From an uncultured Oscillospiraceae bacterium (lineage in GTDB: Bacteria; Bacillota; Clostridia; Oscillospirales; Acutalibacteraceae), in assembly GCA_910588935.1 (NCBI GenBank), contig CAJUSM010000041.1:1-25964 (forward strand): a stretch of DNA of 25,964 bases, read 5' to 3'. The translations under genes and the position numbers were made by a program. Positions 7,744 through 15,034 of the stretch are shown here, piece after piece. Position 1 is the stretch's first letter, and every line of letters starts with the position of its first letter. The notes under the pieces were generated by a model that was not told where the DNA came from, did not search any database, and was given only the letters and a program-made list of their open reading frames with translations.

Positions 7744-8916
7744 TTAGGCCTGGCCCCGTACAGCTTTTTCCAGCCGCTCCAGCGCCCCCTGAATCACCCA
7801 TCGGGGCGCGGCCAGGTTTACCCGTTCAAAGCCAATGCCCTCGTCGCCAAACATATAGCCCTCGTCCAGAAAAAGCTCGGCCTTTTGCACCATGAGCTCC
7901 TCCAGCTCTTCCTTGCCTTTCCCCAAGGCCCGGCAGTCCAGCCACAGCAGGTAAGTGCCCTGCAGCGGGACCACCTGAATCTCCGGCAGCCGCTCCCGAA
8001 TAAAGTCTTCCGCCAGCTGGCGGTTGCCGTCAATTACAGAGATCATCTCCTCCATCCAGGCTTCGCACTGGGTGTACGCAATGCGGCAGGCCTCCAGCCC
8101 CAAGGCGCTGGGCCCCCCAAAGCCCGCAATTTCTTTGAACCGCGCCCGGTCCTTCTCATTGGGAATCACAATATTAGAGGTCTGCATGGCCGCCAGATTA
8201 AAGGTTTTGCTGGGGGCGGTGCATACAATCACGTCATCCCCAGGCTGGGCAACATTAGAGATTACCGTATGCTGGAAACCCGGCATAATAATATCAAAAT
8301 GGATTTCATCGCTTATTATGCGCACATGGTTCTCCCGGCAAATATCCACCACCCGCTTTAGCTCCTGGGGGGTCCAAACCCGGCCCACCGGGTTGTGGGG
8401 GCTGCAGAGAATGAGCATTTTGTTGTCAGGATCCTGGGCCAGTTCCTCCAGCAGCTCAAAATTCATGGTATAGGCGTTGTTCTCGTAAACCAGGGGGCAG
8501 CGCTTAATCTGGCACTGATGCCCCTCAATGGCCATGTAAAAGGGGTAATACACAGGGGTAAACACAATTACCCCGTCTCCAGGCTGACAAAATGCCTTTA
8601 CGGCAAAAAACAAGGCCTCTACCACGCCATGGGTGCCACAAATCCACTCTGGCTCAATATGCCAGTTATGCCGCTTTTCCATCCAGGCGCAAACCGCGGC
8701 AAGATATTCCTGGGTAGGAGAGGTGTAGCCCAAAATATGGCCATCCATATACTCCTTTAAGCCCTGGGCAATTTCCGGGGCATTTTTAAACTCCATGTCC
8801 GCTACAGAAAGGGGCACAATGCCCTGGGAGAGCTCTGGCTTCTTCTGCCGCATGCCGTCCCATTTGCCGCTTCCGCAGTGGGAGCGGTCCACCAGGGTTT
8901 CAAAATCGTATTTCAT
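7744..8916 (-). CDS. MalY/PatB-family PLP-dependent C-S lyase (cystathionine beta-lyase type)
   Basis: Fold type I PLP enzyme of 390 residues, the usual MalY/PatB length. The start MKYDFETLVDR and the early motif GSGKWDGM are family hallmarks. Asn175 (SPHNPVG), Asp203 (ISDEIHFD) and the Schiff-base Lys237 (TAPSKTFNLA) form the cofactor site. Family members cleave C-S bonds in cystathionine and related amino acids, and some also act as regulators or aminotransferases. The start at 8916 has GGAGG seven bases upstream. An in-frame codon at 9012 would add 32 residues but lies in the -35 box of the promoter, so it cannot be the start. Single-gene unit between a promoter and a bidirectional terminator. 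Confidence 0.93.
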   Translation of the reverse strand: MKYDFETLVDRSHCGSGKWDGMRQKKPELSQGIVPLSVADMEFKNAPEIAQGLKEYMDGHILGYTSPTQEYLAAVCAWMEKRHNWHIEPEWICGTHGVVEALFFAVKAFCQPGDGVIVFTPVYYPFYMAIEGHQCQIKRCPLVYENNAYTMNFELLEELAQDPDNKMLILCSPHNPVGRVWTPQELKRVVDICRENHVRIISDEIHFDIIMPGFQHTVISNVAQPGDDVIVCTAPSKTFNLAAMQTSNIVIPNEKDRARFKEIAGFGGPSALGLEACRIAYTQCEAWMEEMISVIDGNRQLAEDFIRERLPEIQVVPLQGTYLLWLDCRALGKGKEELEELMVQKAELFLDEGYMFGDEGIGFERVNLAAPRWVIQGALERLEKAVRGQA

Positions 8917-8983
8917 TTTTTGACCTCCAGTCATTCTTTTTGACTTTGCCCAACACAAAGCCCACAGCTTTTTCGACAAAATA

Positions 8984-9012
8984 ATTATGAAACTCTTTTC
9001 CTCTTTTGTCAA
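8984..9012 (-). promoter_or_regulatory. Promoter of the MalY/PatB gene
   Basis: Minus-strand TTGACA (9012-9007) and CATAAT (8989-8984) with a 17-bp spacer. The predicted transcript starts about 60 bp before the ATG at 8916, which fixes the translation start. Confidence 0.75.
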
Positions 9013-9053
9013 TAGCTTTCTTCCTCATGGGAGTGTCCAAAACAAAATAGATT

Positions 9054-9120
9054 CGGCGGGATGAAAAAACCGCTCCCCATAGAGCTCCCGCCAATAATCC
9101 GCAGGCCAAAAAACCCGCCG
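9054..9120 (-). terminator. Possible terminator after the methyltransferase gene
   Basis: Three G/C-rich blocks can pair in two ways: GGCGGGA (9055-9061) with TCCCGCC (9086-9092), or CGGCGGG (9054-9060) with CCCGCCG (9114-9120). Read on the minus strand, T-rich sequence (ATTTTGTTTTGG) follows the first pairing. The structure directly follows the stop codon. The alternating pairings make this a weak call. Confidence 0.35.
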
Positions 9121-10080
9121 CTATTCACAGATCATTGTGGCAACGCGGCCCAAGGTCTCCTCCACCGGCAGGGCGTCCACATGCAGGCCCGGCGCCACCT
9201 GGCCCACCGGCGTAGGCGGCTGGCGGAGCCAGGGGCCGTTATGAAAGCTGACCCGCCAGCCTGCCGCCTCCATCATAGCGGCCAGGGCAGATTGGGCGTA
9301 GGCCCCGGCCAGGCCAAACCGGGCCGCTGCCTGCTGGTTTTTTTCATCGTCCTCAGGGAAAAACTGGCACAGGGCGTAAAGTTTCCCAGCGCAAACCCGG
9401 CGGAGCTCCTTAGCCGCTAACTGGGGGTTGGGGATATTCTGCAGCCCCAGGCAGGTGGTCAGTACCGGCAGGCTTTTGTCCTGAAACGGCATGGCGGTGG
9501 CGTCAAAGGCCAGCATGCTCAGCCGGCCCCCGGCCAGCTCCTCTGGCCAAAGGGGAGCCAGGGAGTTGGCCAGCACAAAGGGAGAAAGGTCTGTGGCAAC
9601 AAGAGGGGCGGCGGTCCCCTTTTGCAGCCGGGAAATCAGCATGCCCCGGCCGCTGGCAATATCTACAATGGGGCCGGAAACCCCTGCCAAGCTCTGGGCA
9701 ATAAAGTCCAGCTGGGCCTGGAAACAGGCAATATATTCTGGAGGATAGGACTTTTGCCAAGCTGCCCGCTGAAGGGCAATGGCCTCCAAATACCGCCCCT
9801 GCTCCTTTCGCAGGGCAGCTTTTGCAAAGGTGTCCGCCCCGTTTAAAGCCTCCTCTGGGCTGTTTTCCAGCTTTTGGGCAGTCTCTGGGTTCTCTGCCAA
9901 AAGCTTTGCCAGCCCGCTTTGGTTTTGGGCCCACAGGTCCTCCTTCCCTGGGCCAAACAGGCAGGGGATTCCCTGATATTCTGAAAAACGCAGGCCGCAG
10001 GCCTGGCAGCCCAGGCCATCCTCTGTTAGGGGCCCATGACACACCGGGCAGGCCAGCTGTTTTTCCACCAATTCATGCAT
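9121..10080 (-). CDS. Class I SAM-dependent methyltransferase with N-terminal zinc ribbon
   Basis: Protein of 319 residues. A four-cysteine zinc ribbon of Trm112-like type opens it (Cys11, Cys14, Cys25, Cys28: CPVC and CQAC). A helical stretch follows (about 50-125), then a Rossmann methyltransferase domain with motif I IVDIASGRGML (138-148), acidic motif II ATDLSPF (162-168) and a motif like AFDATAMPFQDKSL (181-194). The zinc-ribbon plus methyltransferase layout recalls RlmA-type enzymes, but sequence similarity looks loose, so no substrate is assigned. The start at 10080 has GGAGG six bases upstream. It overlaps the end of nth by 8 bp, so it is the second gene of that operon. An earlier in-frame start at 10119 would give a basic, unlikely extension and lies upstream of the SD. 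Confidence 0.85.
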   Translation of the reverse strand: MHELVEKQLACPVCHGPLTEDGLGCQACGLRFSEYQGIPCLFGPGKEDLWAQNQSGLAKLLAENPETAQKLENSPEEALNGADTFAKAALRKEQGRYLEAIALQRAAWQKSYPPEYIACFQAQLDFIAQSLAGVSGPIVDIASGRGMLISRLQKGTAAPLVATDLSPFVLANSLAPLWPEELAGGRLSMLAFDATAMPFQDKSLPVLTTCLGLQNIPNPQLAAKELRRVCAGKLYALCQFFPEDDEKNQQAAARFGLAGAYAQSALAAMMEAAGWRVSFHNGPWLRQPPTPVGQVAPGLHVDALPVEETLGRVATMICE

Positions 10081-10753
10081 TCTTTGCCTCCCCCTTCTTT
10101 TTGCTCTTGGTCTCCACACCTGCTTTTTGGCAAAAATCCGCCAGGCAGCAGGCTTCGCACATGGCCTTTCTCGCCGTGCACACCGCCCGGCCGTGGAGCA
10201 CCAGCCTATGGCAAAAGTCGTTGGAATCCTCCGGGGGCAAAATTTCCCGAAGATCCTTCTCCACCTTTTGGGGCGCGGTGTTAGACGTTAGGCCAATCCG
10301 CCCGGAAATGCGGATGCAGTGGGTGTCTGTTACCACCGCCGGCTTGTGGAAGATATCCCCAAGAATCAGGTTGGCGGTTTTTCTGCCCACCCCTGGCAGG
10401 CGCAGCAGGTCCTCCATATTATCCGGCACCTGGCCGCCAAACTCATCCCGGATCATCCGGCAGGCGGCAAGAATGTCCTTCGATTTTGTTTTGTAAAACC
10501 CACAGGAGTGAATGAGCTCCCCAATTTCCTCCTCAGTACCCTGGCAAAAATCCTCTAGGCTGGGGAACCGGGCAAACAGGGCCGGGGTAACCAGGTTGAC
10601 CCGGGCATCTGTACACTGGGCGGCCAGGCGGGTAGAGATAAGCAGCTGCAATGGGTCCTGATAATCCAAAGAGCAAAGCGCGTCTGGGTACTGGGCTTTT
10701 AGGGCCTCTACCGAGCGCAGGGCCAGTTCTTGTTTGGTCATACAATAATTCAT
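10073..10753 (-). CDS. nth: Endonuclease III (DNA glycosylase/AP lyase)
   Basis: Base-excision-repair enzyme removing oxidised pyrimidines. Helix-hairpin-helix LPGVGRKTAN (119-128) carries the catalytic Lys125. The catalytic Asp143 is in VTDTHCIRISGR. The [4Fe-4S] loop is intact, with Cys192-x6-Cys199-x2-Cys202-x5-Cys208. Length 226 is slightly above the usual 210-220 because of a basic tail. The first ATG (10753) has an AAGGG touching it. The fifth codon, also ATG (10741), gives MTKQELALRS and a more typical N-terminus, with the same AAGGG 12 bases away. Which is used is undecided. First gene of an operon with the methyltransferase, behind a promoter overlapping that of the divergent TraX-like gene. 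Confidence 0.95.
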   Translation of the reverse strand: MNYCMTKQELALRSVEALKAQYPDALCSLDYQDPLQLLISTRLAAQCTDARVNLVTPALFARFPSLEDFCQGTEEEIGELIHSCGFYKTKSKDILAACRMIRDEFGGQVPDNMEDLLRLPGVGRKTANLILGDIFHKPAVVTDTHCIRISGRIGLTSNTAPQKVEKDLREILPPEDSNDFCHRLVLHGRAVCTARKAMCEACCLADFCQKAGVETKSKKKGEAKNA

Positions 10754-10840
10754 CCCTTTTCATTTTTCTCAATGCAAAAAGCCAATGGGTTTTCCAGAAA
10801 ACGCCTTGGGTGAGAAAGCGCCGGCCTTTGTACTCCATAT

Positions 10841-10869
10841 ATCATACAACACAATTCGCCGGTTGACAA
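10841..10869 (-). promoter_or_regulatory. Promoter of nth, sharing its -35 box with the divergent gene
   Basis: Minus-strand TTGTCA (10869-10864) and TATGAT (10846-10841), 17-bp spacer. The -35 is the reverse complement of the plus-strand -35 at 10863-10868, shifted by one base. Confidence 0.65.
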
Positions 10870-10891
10870 GAAAAAAACCTAGGGCTATAAT
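10863..10891 (+). promoter_or_regulatory. Consensus promoter of the TraX-like gene
   Basis: Perfect TTGACA (10863-10868) and perfect TATAAT (10886-10891) with a 17-bp spacer, about 60 bp before the start codon. Confidence 0.85.
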
Positions 10892-10956
10892 AAAGAACAG
10901 CGCTTTGCCCTGGCCTTTTTGGCTTGGCCGCGAATCCCTGAATTGAGGTGCTGAAA

Positions 10957-11607
10957 ATGACATCCGCCGCCCTGCAGTGTATTGCCATTGTAACCATGCT
11001 CATTGACCACATGGGCTACAGGCTGTTTCCCCAATACGAAATTTTCCGAATCATCGGCCGGATCTCCTTCCCGATTTTTGCCTTTATGCTTGCCCAGGGC
11101 TTTATCCATAGCTCCAACCGGAAAAAGTATGCCCTGCGCCTGGCAGTGTTCGCGGTGGTTTCCGAAATCCCCTACCAGCTCTTTTCCCAAGGCGTGCTAT
11201 GGCGCAAATACCCCTGGAGCAACATTCTTTTCGCGCTGCTGCTGGCTCTGGCAGCTCTGTGGTGTGTAGAGAAAGGAAAGCTCTGGCTCCTGGGGGCAGC
11301 GGGCATGGTCCTTATTGCCGAAACCCTAGACTTTATGTACGGCGGCTACGGCGTTCTGATTGCCATAGGCTTTTATGTGTTCCGAAAAAAGCCTTGGGCA
11401 GGGGCTGTTTGCCTGGTTGCCTGCACGGTGCTGTACTGCTGGTACCACCACAACCCGCTGCAGTTTTACGCGGTGCTGGCGGCAATTCCCATTTGCCTGT
11501 ATAACGGAAAAAAAGGGGCCAGGCTGCCCAAATATTTTGGCTACGCCTTTTATCCGGTTCATCTGCTGGTGATTTACGGGCTGGACTATTTGATGGCAAT
11601 CATTTAA
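10957..11607 (+). CDS. TraX-family integral membrane protein
   Basis: Polytopic membrane protein of 216 residues. It matches the TraX family pattern: an N-terminal stretch with IVTMLIDHMGYRLFP (11-25), RIIGRISFPIFAFMLAQGF (31-49), SEIPYQLF (69-76) and a C-terminal FYPVHLLVIYGLDYL (198-212). About seven or eight hydrophobic segments can be seen. TraX of plasmid F acetylates pilin. In Clostridia and other Firmicutes chromosomal copies are common and their role is not established, and no conjugation genes are nearby. The ATG at 10957 is preferred, with GAGGTG about six bases upstream. The upstream GTG at 10948 overlaps that SD. Own consensus promoter and strong terminator. Confidence 0.9.
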   Translation: MTSAALQCIAIVTMLIDHMGYRLFPQYEIFRIIGRISFPIFAFMLAQGFIHSSNRKKYALRLAVFAVVSEIPYQLFSQGVLWRKYPWSNILFALLLALAALWCVEKGKLWLLGAAGMVLIAETLDFMYGGYGVLIAIGFYVFRKKPWAGAVCLVACTVLYCWYHHNPLQFYAVLAAIPICLYNGKKGARLPKYFGYAFYPVHLLVIYGLDYLMAII

Positions 11608-11622
11608 CCCAAAAAGAATCCA

Positions 11623-11660
11623 GGCCAGGCAGCGCTGATGCTGCCTGGCCCTTTGTGTTT
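11623..11660 (+). terminator. Terminator of the TraX-like gene
   Basis: Perfect 11-bp stem GGCCAGGCAGC (11623-11633) / GCTGCCTGGCC (11640-11650), loop of six bases, then CTTTGTGTTTT. Confidence 0.88.
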
Positions 11661-11676
11661 TGATATCGTCAAAGCA

Positions 11677-11712
11677 GATGGGCTGCCGGTTTGTTCCGGC
11701 AGCCCATCTTTT
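11677..11712. terminator. Second hairpin between the convergent genes
   Basis: Perfect 13-bp stem GATGGGCTGCCGG (11677-11689) / CCGGCAGCCCATC (11696-11708), loop TTTGTT, then TTTT on the plus strand. On the minus strand it would be the terminator of the secreted-protein gene at 11843-12454, but the T-tract there is poor (TGCTTTG). Confidence 0.7.
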
Positions 11713-11842
11713 CACCTCTGAATGGATCCGGCCAAAAAAGGTTAAGATTTCGTCGTTGATATCCAAACGGATGGCGCCCCGGGGATTGGACCCTGCGGCG
11801 TTGAAATCATAGCAGCTTCCTCGAAATTGCACAACCGAAACA

Positions 11843-12454
11843 TCACTTTTGGGTACATACCCGTTGAGACCTTGCCCCAACTTCCGCGCCAGTTTCCAAA
11901 GCCAGGCTGTTGGCCTCCAAAAGGGTGGAAAAGCCCGCCGGTTCCCCGGCCTCTGCAGCTTCCTCCGGCGCCTCCAAAGGCTCCCAGTCTGGAAAAAGCT
12001 CGCTCCACTTGGGCAGCTCGTACCACTCCTTGGTATTTTCGTCCACGCTTACAATGTAAGCGCCATCGCCGTCCTCGTACCAGCCGCTCATGCTGTAGGC
12101 CACATCCCACCGGGCGTCCAGGATTTTCTGCCTGTCCTCAGGCAGGGCGCTCTCCAGGTCGCTGTAGGCCAGGGCCAAGGTTTCCGGGTCCACCTCTGCC
12201 TTTCCGTCTTCCAGAAGGCTGGCTGCAGTGGCAGGGGAAACCTCTGTGTAGCCTTTCTTTTCCATCTTTTCCCGCATGTTTCTCTCAGCTATCTCGTGAA
12301 TCGCCTCTGCCCGCTCTTCCTCGCTAAGGCTTTCGATCTCATCGAATCCAGCCAGCATGTCCATTTTTTCCGGCTCATCGCTTTGGGCAAAGGCCATCGC
12401 GGAGAAGAGTGAGAGAGCTGCTGCCGCCAAGAGCATAGATAACAGTTTCTTCAT
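11843..12454 (-). CDS. Small secreted protein, AYSD/FSELFP family (paralogue of the 22.3-24.5 kb cluster)
   Basis: I do not recognise the family. The protein has 203 residues with a classic signal peptide (MKKLLSMLLAAAALSLFSAMAFA, cleavage near 23). A charged helical region follows, then GYTE (68-71), LAYSDL (95-100), ILDAR (111-115), YSMSGWYEDGDGAY (120-133) and PKWSELFPDW (148-157). The same motifs in the same order occur in the proteins at 22359-22973 and 23561-24523 and, more divergently, at 22996-23406. The last dozen residues (GARSQRVCTQK) look unlike a natural end. Another minus-strand frame stays open and protein-like from about 11890 down past 11710, so a frameshift near 11890 is possible. 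GGAGG lies nine bases before the ATG. It has its own promoter. Probably exported, function unknown. Confidence 0.88.
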   Translation of the reverse strand: MKKLLSMLLAAAALSLFSAMAFAQSDEPEKMDMLAGFDEIESLSEEERAEAIHEIAERNMREKMEKKGYTEVSPATAASLLEDGKAEVDPETLALAYSDLESALPEDRQKILDARWDVAYSMSGWYEDGDGAYIVSVDENTKEWYELPKWSELFPDWEPLEAPEEAAEAGEPAGFSTLLEANSLALETGAEVGARSQRVCTQK

Positions 12455-12523
12455 AATAAAGCACCTCCAGTTTCAAATCTTAACCATATGCCAGGCCGGA
12501 TGCAATCATTTGGTTACATCTTC

Positions 12524-12551
12524 ATTATATCTTGTTTCAAAATAATGTTAA
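12524..12551 (-). promoter_or_regulatory. Promoter of the secreted-protein gene
   Basis: Minus-strand TTAACA (12551-12546) and a perfect TATAAT (12529-12524) with a 16-bp spacer, about 70 bp before the start codon. Unlike the promoters of the two large paralogues it has no DnaA-box-like sequence next to it. Confidence 0.65.
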
Positions 12552-12857
12552 TGTCTCAGCGGAAAATCAATTTTTAAATTTTTAAAAACGTCCCTTACGA
12601 TACATTCGAAAAGCTTTAATAAGCAATTGCACCTTCTATTTGTTTTAAAAAATCAACTTGCGCCATAATCCGCAAATTGTATCTGCTTCTTTCTATCCTT
12701 TAAAACGCGCACTGCACCCTCATTTATTACAACCCCCCCTTACACCCTTTTCAACCATCCCGCCGCTTTTCCAGCTCCTCTCTCCTTGCGCCACCCTTTT
12801 TCTTCTGTAGCCTGGCCTTTTCCTGTTCCCTTGGGCGCTTCCTTGGGCCGCTCCCCG
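12552..12857. other. Intergenic stretch, A/T-rich then pyrimidine-rich
   Basis: No gene is supported. The left half (to about 12700) is A/T-rich. The right half (about 12700-12860) is strongly biased to C and T on the plus strand, with blocks such as AACCCCCCCTTACACCC. The bias leaves open frames on the minus strand, but their translations are highly basic and low in complexity. Confidence 0.5.
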
Positions 12858-12886
12858 TTGCATTTTCCCACGCAATCGGTTATAAT
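12858..12886 (+). promoter_or_regulatory. Promoter of the prfC operon
   Basis: TTGCAT (12858-12863) and perfect TATAAT (12881-12886) with a 17-bp spacer. It predicts a leader of about 100 nt before the prfC start. Confidence 0.7.
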
Positions 12887-12922
12887 ACTTCTGGTTCTTT
12901 CTCCCAACCACAATTTTACCCA

Positions 12923-12943
12923 AAAGGAGGCCCTCCCATGTAG
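12923..12943 (+). promoter_or_regulatory. Start-stop element (strong SD then ATG-TAG) in the prfC leader
   Basis: AAAGGAGG (12923-12930), a seven-base spacer and ATG (12938-12940) followed at once by TAG (12941-12943). This SD is stronger than the one directly before prfC. The ATG is exactly 54 bases before the prfC start, so it is in frame, and the TAG is the only stop between them. It could be a translational control element sensing termination at UAG. Confidence 0.5.
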
Positions 12944-12991
12944 TCCTTCCCTCCCTTCAGCCCATATTATATTTACGAAAGGATGGCCTTC

Positions 12992-14587
12992 ATGCCTGAT
13001 TATGAATCTGAAATTCGCCGGCGCCGCACTTTTGCCATTATCTCTCACCCGGACGCCGGCAAAACCACCCTTACCGAAAAATTCCTTCGCTACGGCGGCG
13101 CCATTTCCCTGGCCGGCATGGTAAAGGGAAAGCGGAACTCCCGCCACGCTGTCTCCGACTGGATGGAGATTGAAAAGCAAAGGGGTATCTCTGTTACCTC
13201 CTCTGTAATGCAGTTTCAGTACCAGGGCTATTGCATCAATATTTTGGATACCCCCGGCCACCAGGACTTTTCTGAGGATACCTACCGCACCCTTATGGCT
13301 GCCGACTCCGCTGTTATGGTTATTGACGCCTCTAAGGGTGTAGAGGCCCAAACCCGCAAGCTTTTTAAGGTGTGCGTAATGCGGGATATCCCGATTTTCA
13401 CCTTTATCAACAAGCTGGACCGGGACTCCCGCAGCCCCTACGACCTGATGGACGAAATTGAAAAGGAGCTGGGCATTGGCACCTACCCCATGAACTGGCC
13501 CATTGGCTCTGGGGTGGACTTTAAGGGGGTCTACGACCGGGAGGCGGACCGGGTGCTGATGTTTGAGCCGGAAGAGAGCGGCGCGGGCCGGCGGGAGGTA
13601 AAGGAGCAGGATTTTACTTTAGATGATCCCCAGCTCCCCGCTGCTGTTGGGGAGTACCTATACACCACGCTTCGAGACGACGTGGAGCTTTTGGACGGGG
13701 CGGGCTATGAGTTTGACCTGGAAAAGGTCCGCCACGGCAAGCTTTCCCCTGTGTTCTTTGGCTCCGCCCTTACCAATTTCGGCGTACAGCCTTTTTTAGA
13801 GAATTTCCTCCGGCTGACCACCCCGCCCCTGCCCCGAAAAGCCTCGGGCGAGATGGTAGAACCTATGTCTCAGGATTTTTCCGCCTTTGTTTTTAAAATA
13901 CAGGCCAATATGAACAAGGCCCACCGGGACCGCATTGCCTTTATCCGCATCTGCAGCGGCCGCTTTGAAAAGGGAATGGAGGTAGAGCATGTTCAGGGCG
14001 GGCGCAGAATAAAGCTCTCCCAGCCCCAGCAGATTATGGCCCAAAGCCGGGAGATTATTGAAGAGGCCTACGCGGGAGACATTATCGGCGTGTTCGACCC
14101 CGGGGTGTTCTCCATTGGCGACACCCTTTGCGCCCCAGGAAAAAAACTGGCCTTTGAGGGGATTCCCACCTTTGCCCCAGAGCTCTTTAGCCTGGTACGG
14201 CAAAAGGACACCATGAAGCGCAAGCAGTTTGTAAAAGGCGCGAACCAAATTGCCCAAGAGGGCGCCATCCAGATTTTTCAGGAGATTAGCGCGGGCATGG
14301 AAGAGATTATTGTAGGCGTGGTGGGCAGCCTGCAGTTCGATGTGTTCCGGTACCGGATGGAAAACGAGTACAATGTGGATATCCACATGCAAACCCTGCC
14401 CTACGCCTTTATCCGCTGGATTGACAACGAGGAAATCGACCTGAAAAAGCTGAACCTCACCTCTGACACGAAGAAGGTACAGGATTTAAAAGGGCGATAC
14501 CTGCTGCTTTTTGCCAACCAGTGGAGCATTAACTGGGCCCTGGAGCGCAACGAGGGCCTGCTGCTCTCAGAATTCAGCGAGAACTGA
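12992..14587 (+). CDS. prfC: Peptide chain release factor 3 (RF-3)
   Basis: GTPase that recycles RF1/RF2 from the ribosome after termination. Protein of 531 residues, close to the 529 of E. coli. GTPase motifs: G1 SHPDAGKT (18-25), G2 region KQRGISVTS (62-70), G3 DTPGH (86-90) and G4 NKLD (140-143). The RF3-specific stretches SDWMEIEKQRGIS, EDTYRTLMA, VFKIQANM..HRDRIAF and FDVFRYRMENEYNV separate it from EF-G and PrfC-like paralogues. The ATG at 12992 has AAAGG about nine bases upstream and gives the family's usual N-terminus. The in-frame ATG at 12983 sits on the SD. First gene of an operon with a GNAT and two flavodoxin-like proteins (15-bp gap to the next gene). Its leader contains an in-frame ATG-TAG. 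Confidence 0.97.
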   Translation: MPDYESEIRRRRTFAIISHPDAGKTTLTEKFLRYGGAISLAGMVKGKRNSRHAVSDWMEIEKQRGISVTSSVMQFQYQGYCINILDTPGHQDFSEDTYRTLMAADSAVMVIDASKGVEAQTRKLFKVCVMRDIPIFTFINKLDRDSRSPYDLMDEIEKELGIGTYPMNWPIGSGVDFKGVYDREADRVLMFEPEESGAGRREVKEQDFTLDDPQLPAAVGEYLYTTLRDDVELLDGAGYEFDLEKVRHGKLSPVFFGSALTNFGVQPFLENFLRLTTPPLPRKASGEMVEPMSQDFSAFVFKIQANMNKAHRDRIAFIRICSGRFEKGMEVEHVQGGRRIKLSQPQQIMAQSREIIEEAYAGDIIGVFDPGVFSIGDTLCAPGKKLAFEGIPTFAPELFSLVRQKDTMKRKQFVKGANQIAQEGAIQIFQEISAGMEEIIVGVVGSLQFDVFRYRMENEYNVDIHMQTLPYAFIRWIDNEEIDLKKLNLTSDTKKVQDLKGRYLLLFANQWSINWALERNEGLLLSEFSEN

Positions 14588-14602
14588 GTCAGGAGGGGGC
14601 AT

Positions 14603-15034
14603 ATGAATATTGAATACAACGCCAAACCGGATGAAGCCATTGCAAAGCTGGCCGAGGCCCAGCACGAGCGGTACGAACAGGAGCGCGGCGTGTTTTTCGG
14701 GTTCACTCCTTTTCAACTTGTGGCAAGGGAGAAGGGAGAAATAACCGGAGTTCTCTCCGGCTATGCGGTATACCGGGAGATTTACGTGGACAGCCTGGCA
14801 GTCTTCCAAGGCTGCCGCGGCCAAGGCATTGGGAAGCAGCTGCTGGAAGAAGCGGAGGGCTTGTTCCCGGACCGGGAGATTGACTATATCCACCTTGTGA
14901 CAAACGGCTTTCAAGCCCCCGGTTTCTATAAAAAAAGCATACCAGGAGAATTGATAAGTGAAGCTGATTATTACGGATATAAAGGACTTTTCTGTTCCTG
15001 TACAGGGCCCGCATCAGGTAATCCGCGCCAATGA
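14603..15034 (+). CDS. GNAT-family N-acetyltransferase, C-terminus possibly frameshifted
   Basis: Acetyl-CoA-dependent acetyltransferase, 143 residues as read. Motif A is clear: VDSLAVFQGCRGQGIGKQLL (62-81), with the Q-x-x-G-x-G/A acetyl-CoA loop at 72-77. HLVTNGFQAPGFYKK (97-111) is the usual C-terminal strand-helix. After FYKK the frame passes through seven A residues (14930-14936) and then reads for 77 bp over the next gene in another frame, giving an end (CSCTGPASGNPRQ) unlike this family. A -1 shift on the A-run would end the protein at a TGA (14959-14961) that overlaps the next GTG as GTGA. Even so the final strands usual after FYKK would be missing. AGGAGG precedes the ATG. Substrate unknown. 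Confidence 0.85.
   Translation: MNIEYNAKPDEAIAKLAEAQHERYEQERGVFFGFTPFQLVAREKGEITGVLSGYAVYREIYVDSLAVFQGCRGQGIGKQLLEEAEGLFPDREIDYIHLVTNGFQAPGFYKKSIPGELISEADYYGYKGLFCSCTGPASGNPRQ

Noticed and set aside
8917..9012. Longer start for the MalY/PatB gene adding 32 residues
   Set aside because: The upstream codon is inside the -35 box of a good promoter, and the internal ATG at 8916 has a well-placed SD and gives the family's usual N-terminus.
11326..11742. Minus-strand frame antisense to the TraX-like gene
   Set aside because: It is the complement of a well-supported membrane-protein gene and runs through two terminator hairpins.
12720..12923. Minus-strand reading frame of 67 codons, very basic, with a TTG start
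   Set aside because: It lies in a strand-biased purine/pyrimidine tract, the translation is low in complexity, no family pattern is seen, and it covers the prfC promoter and start-stop element.
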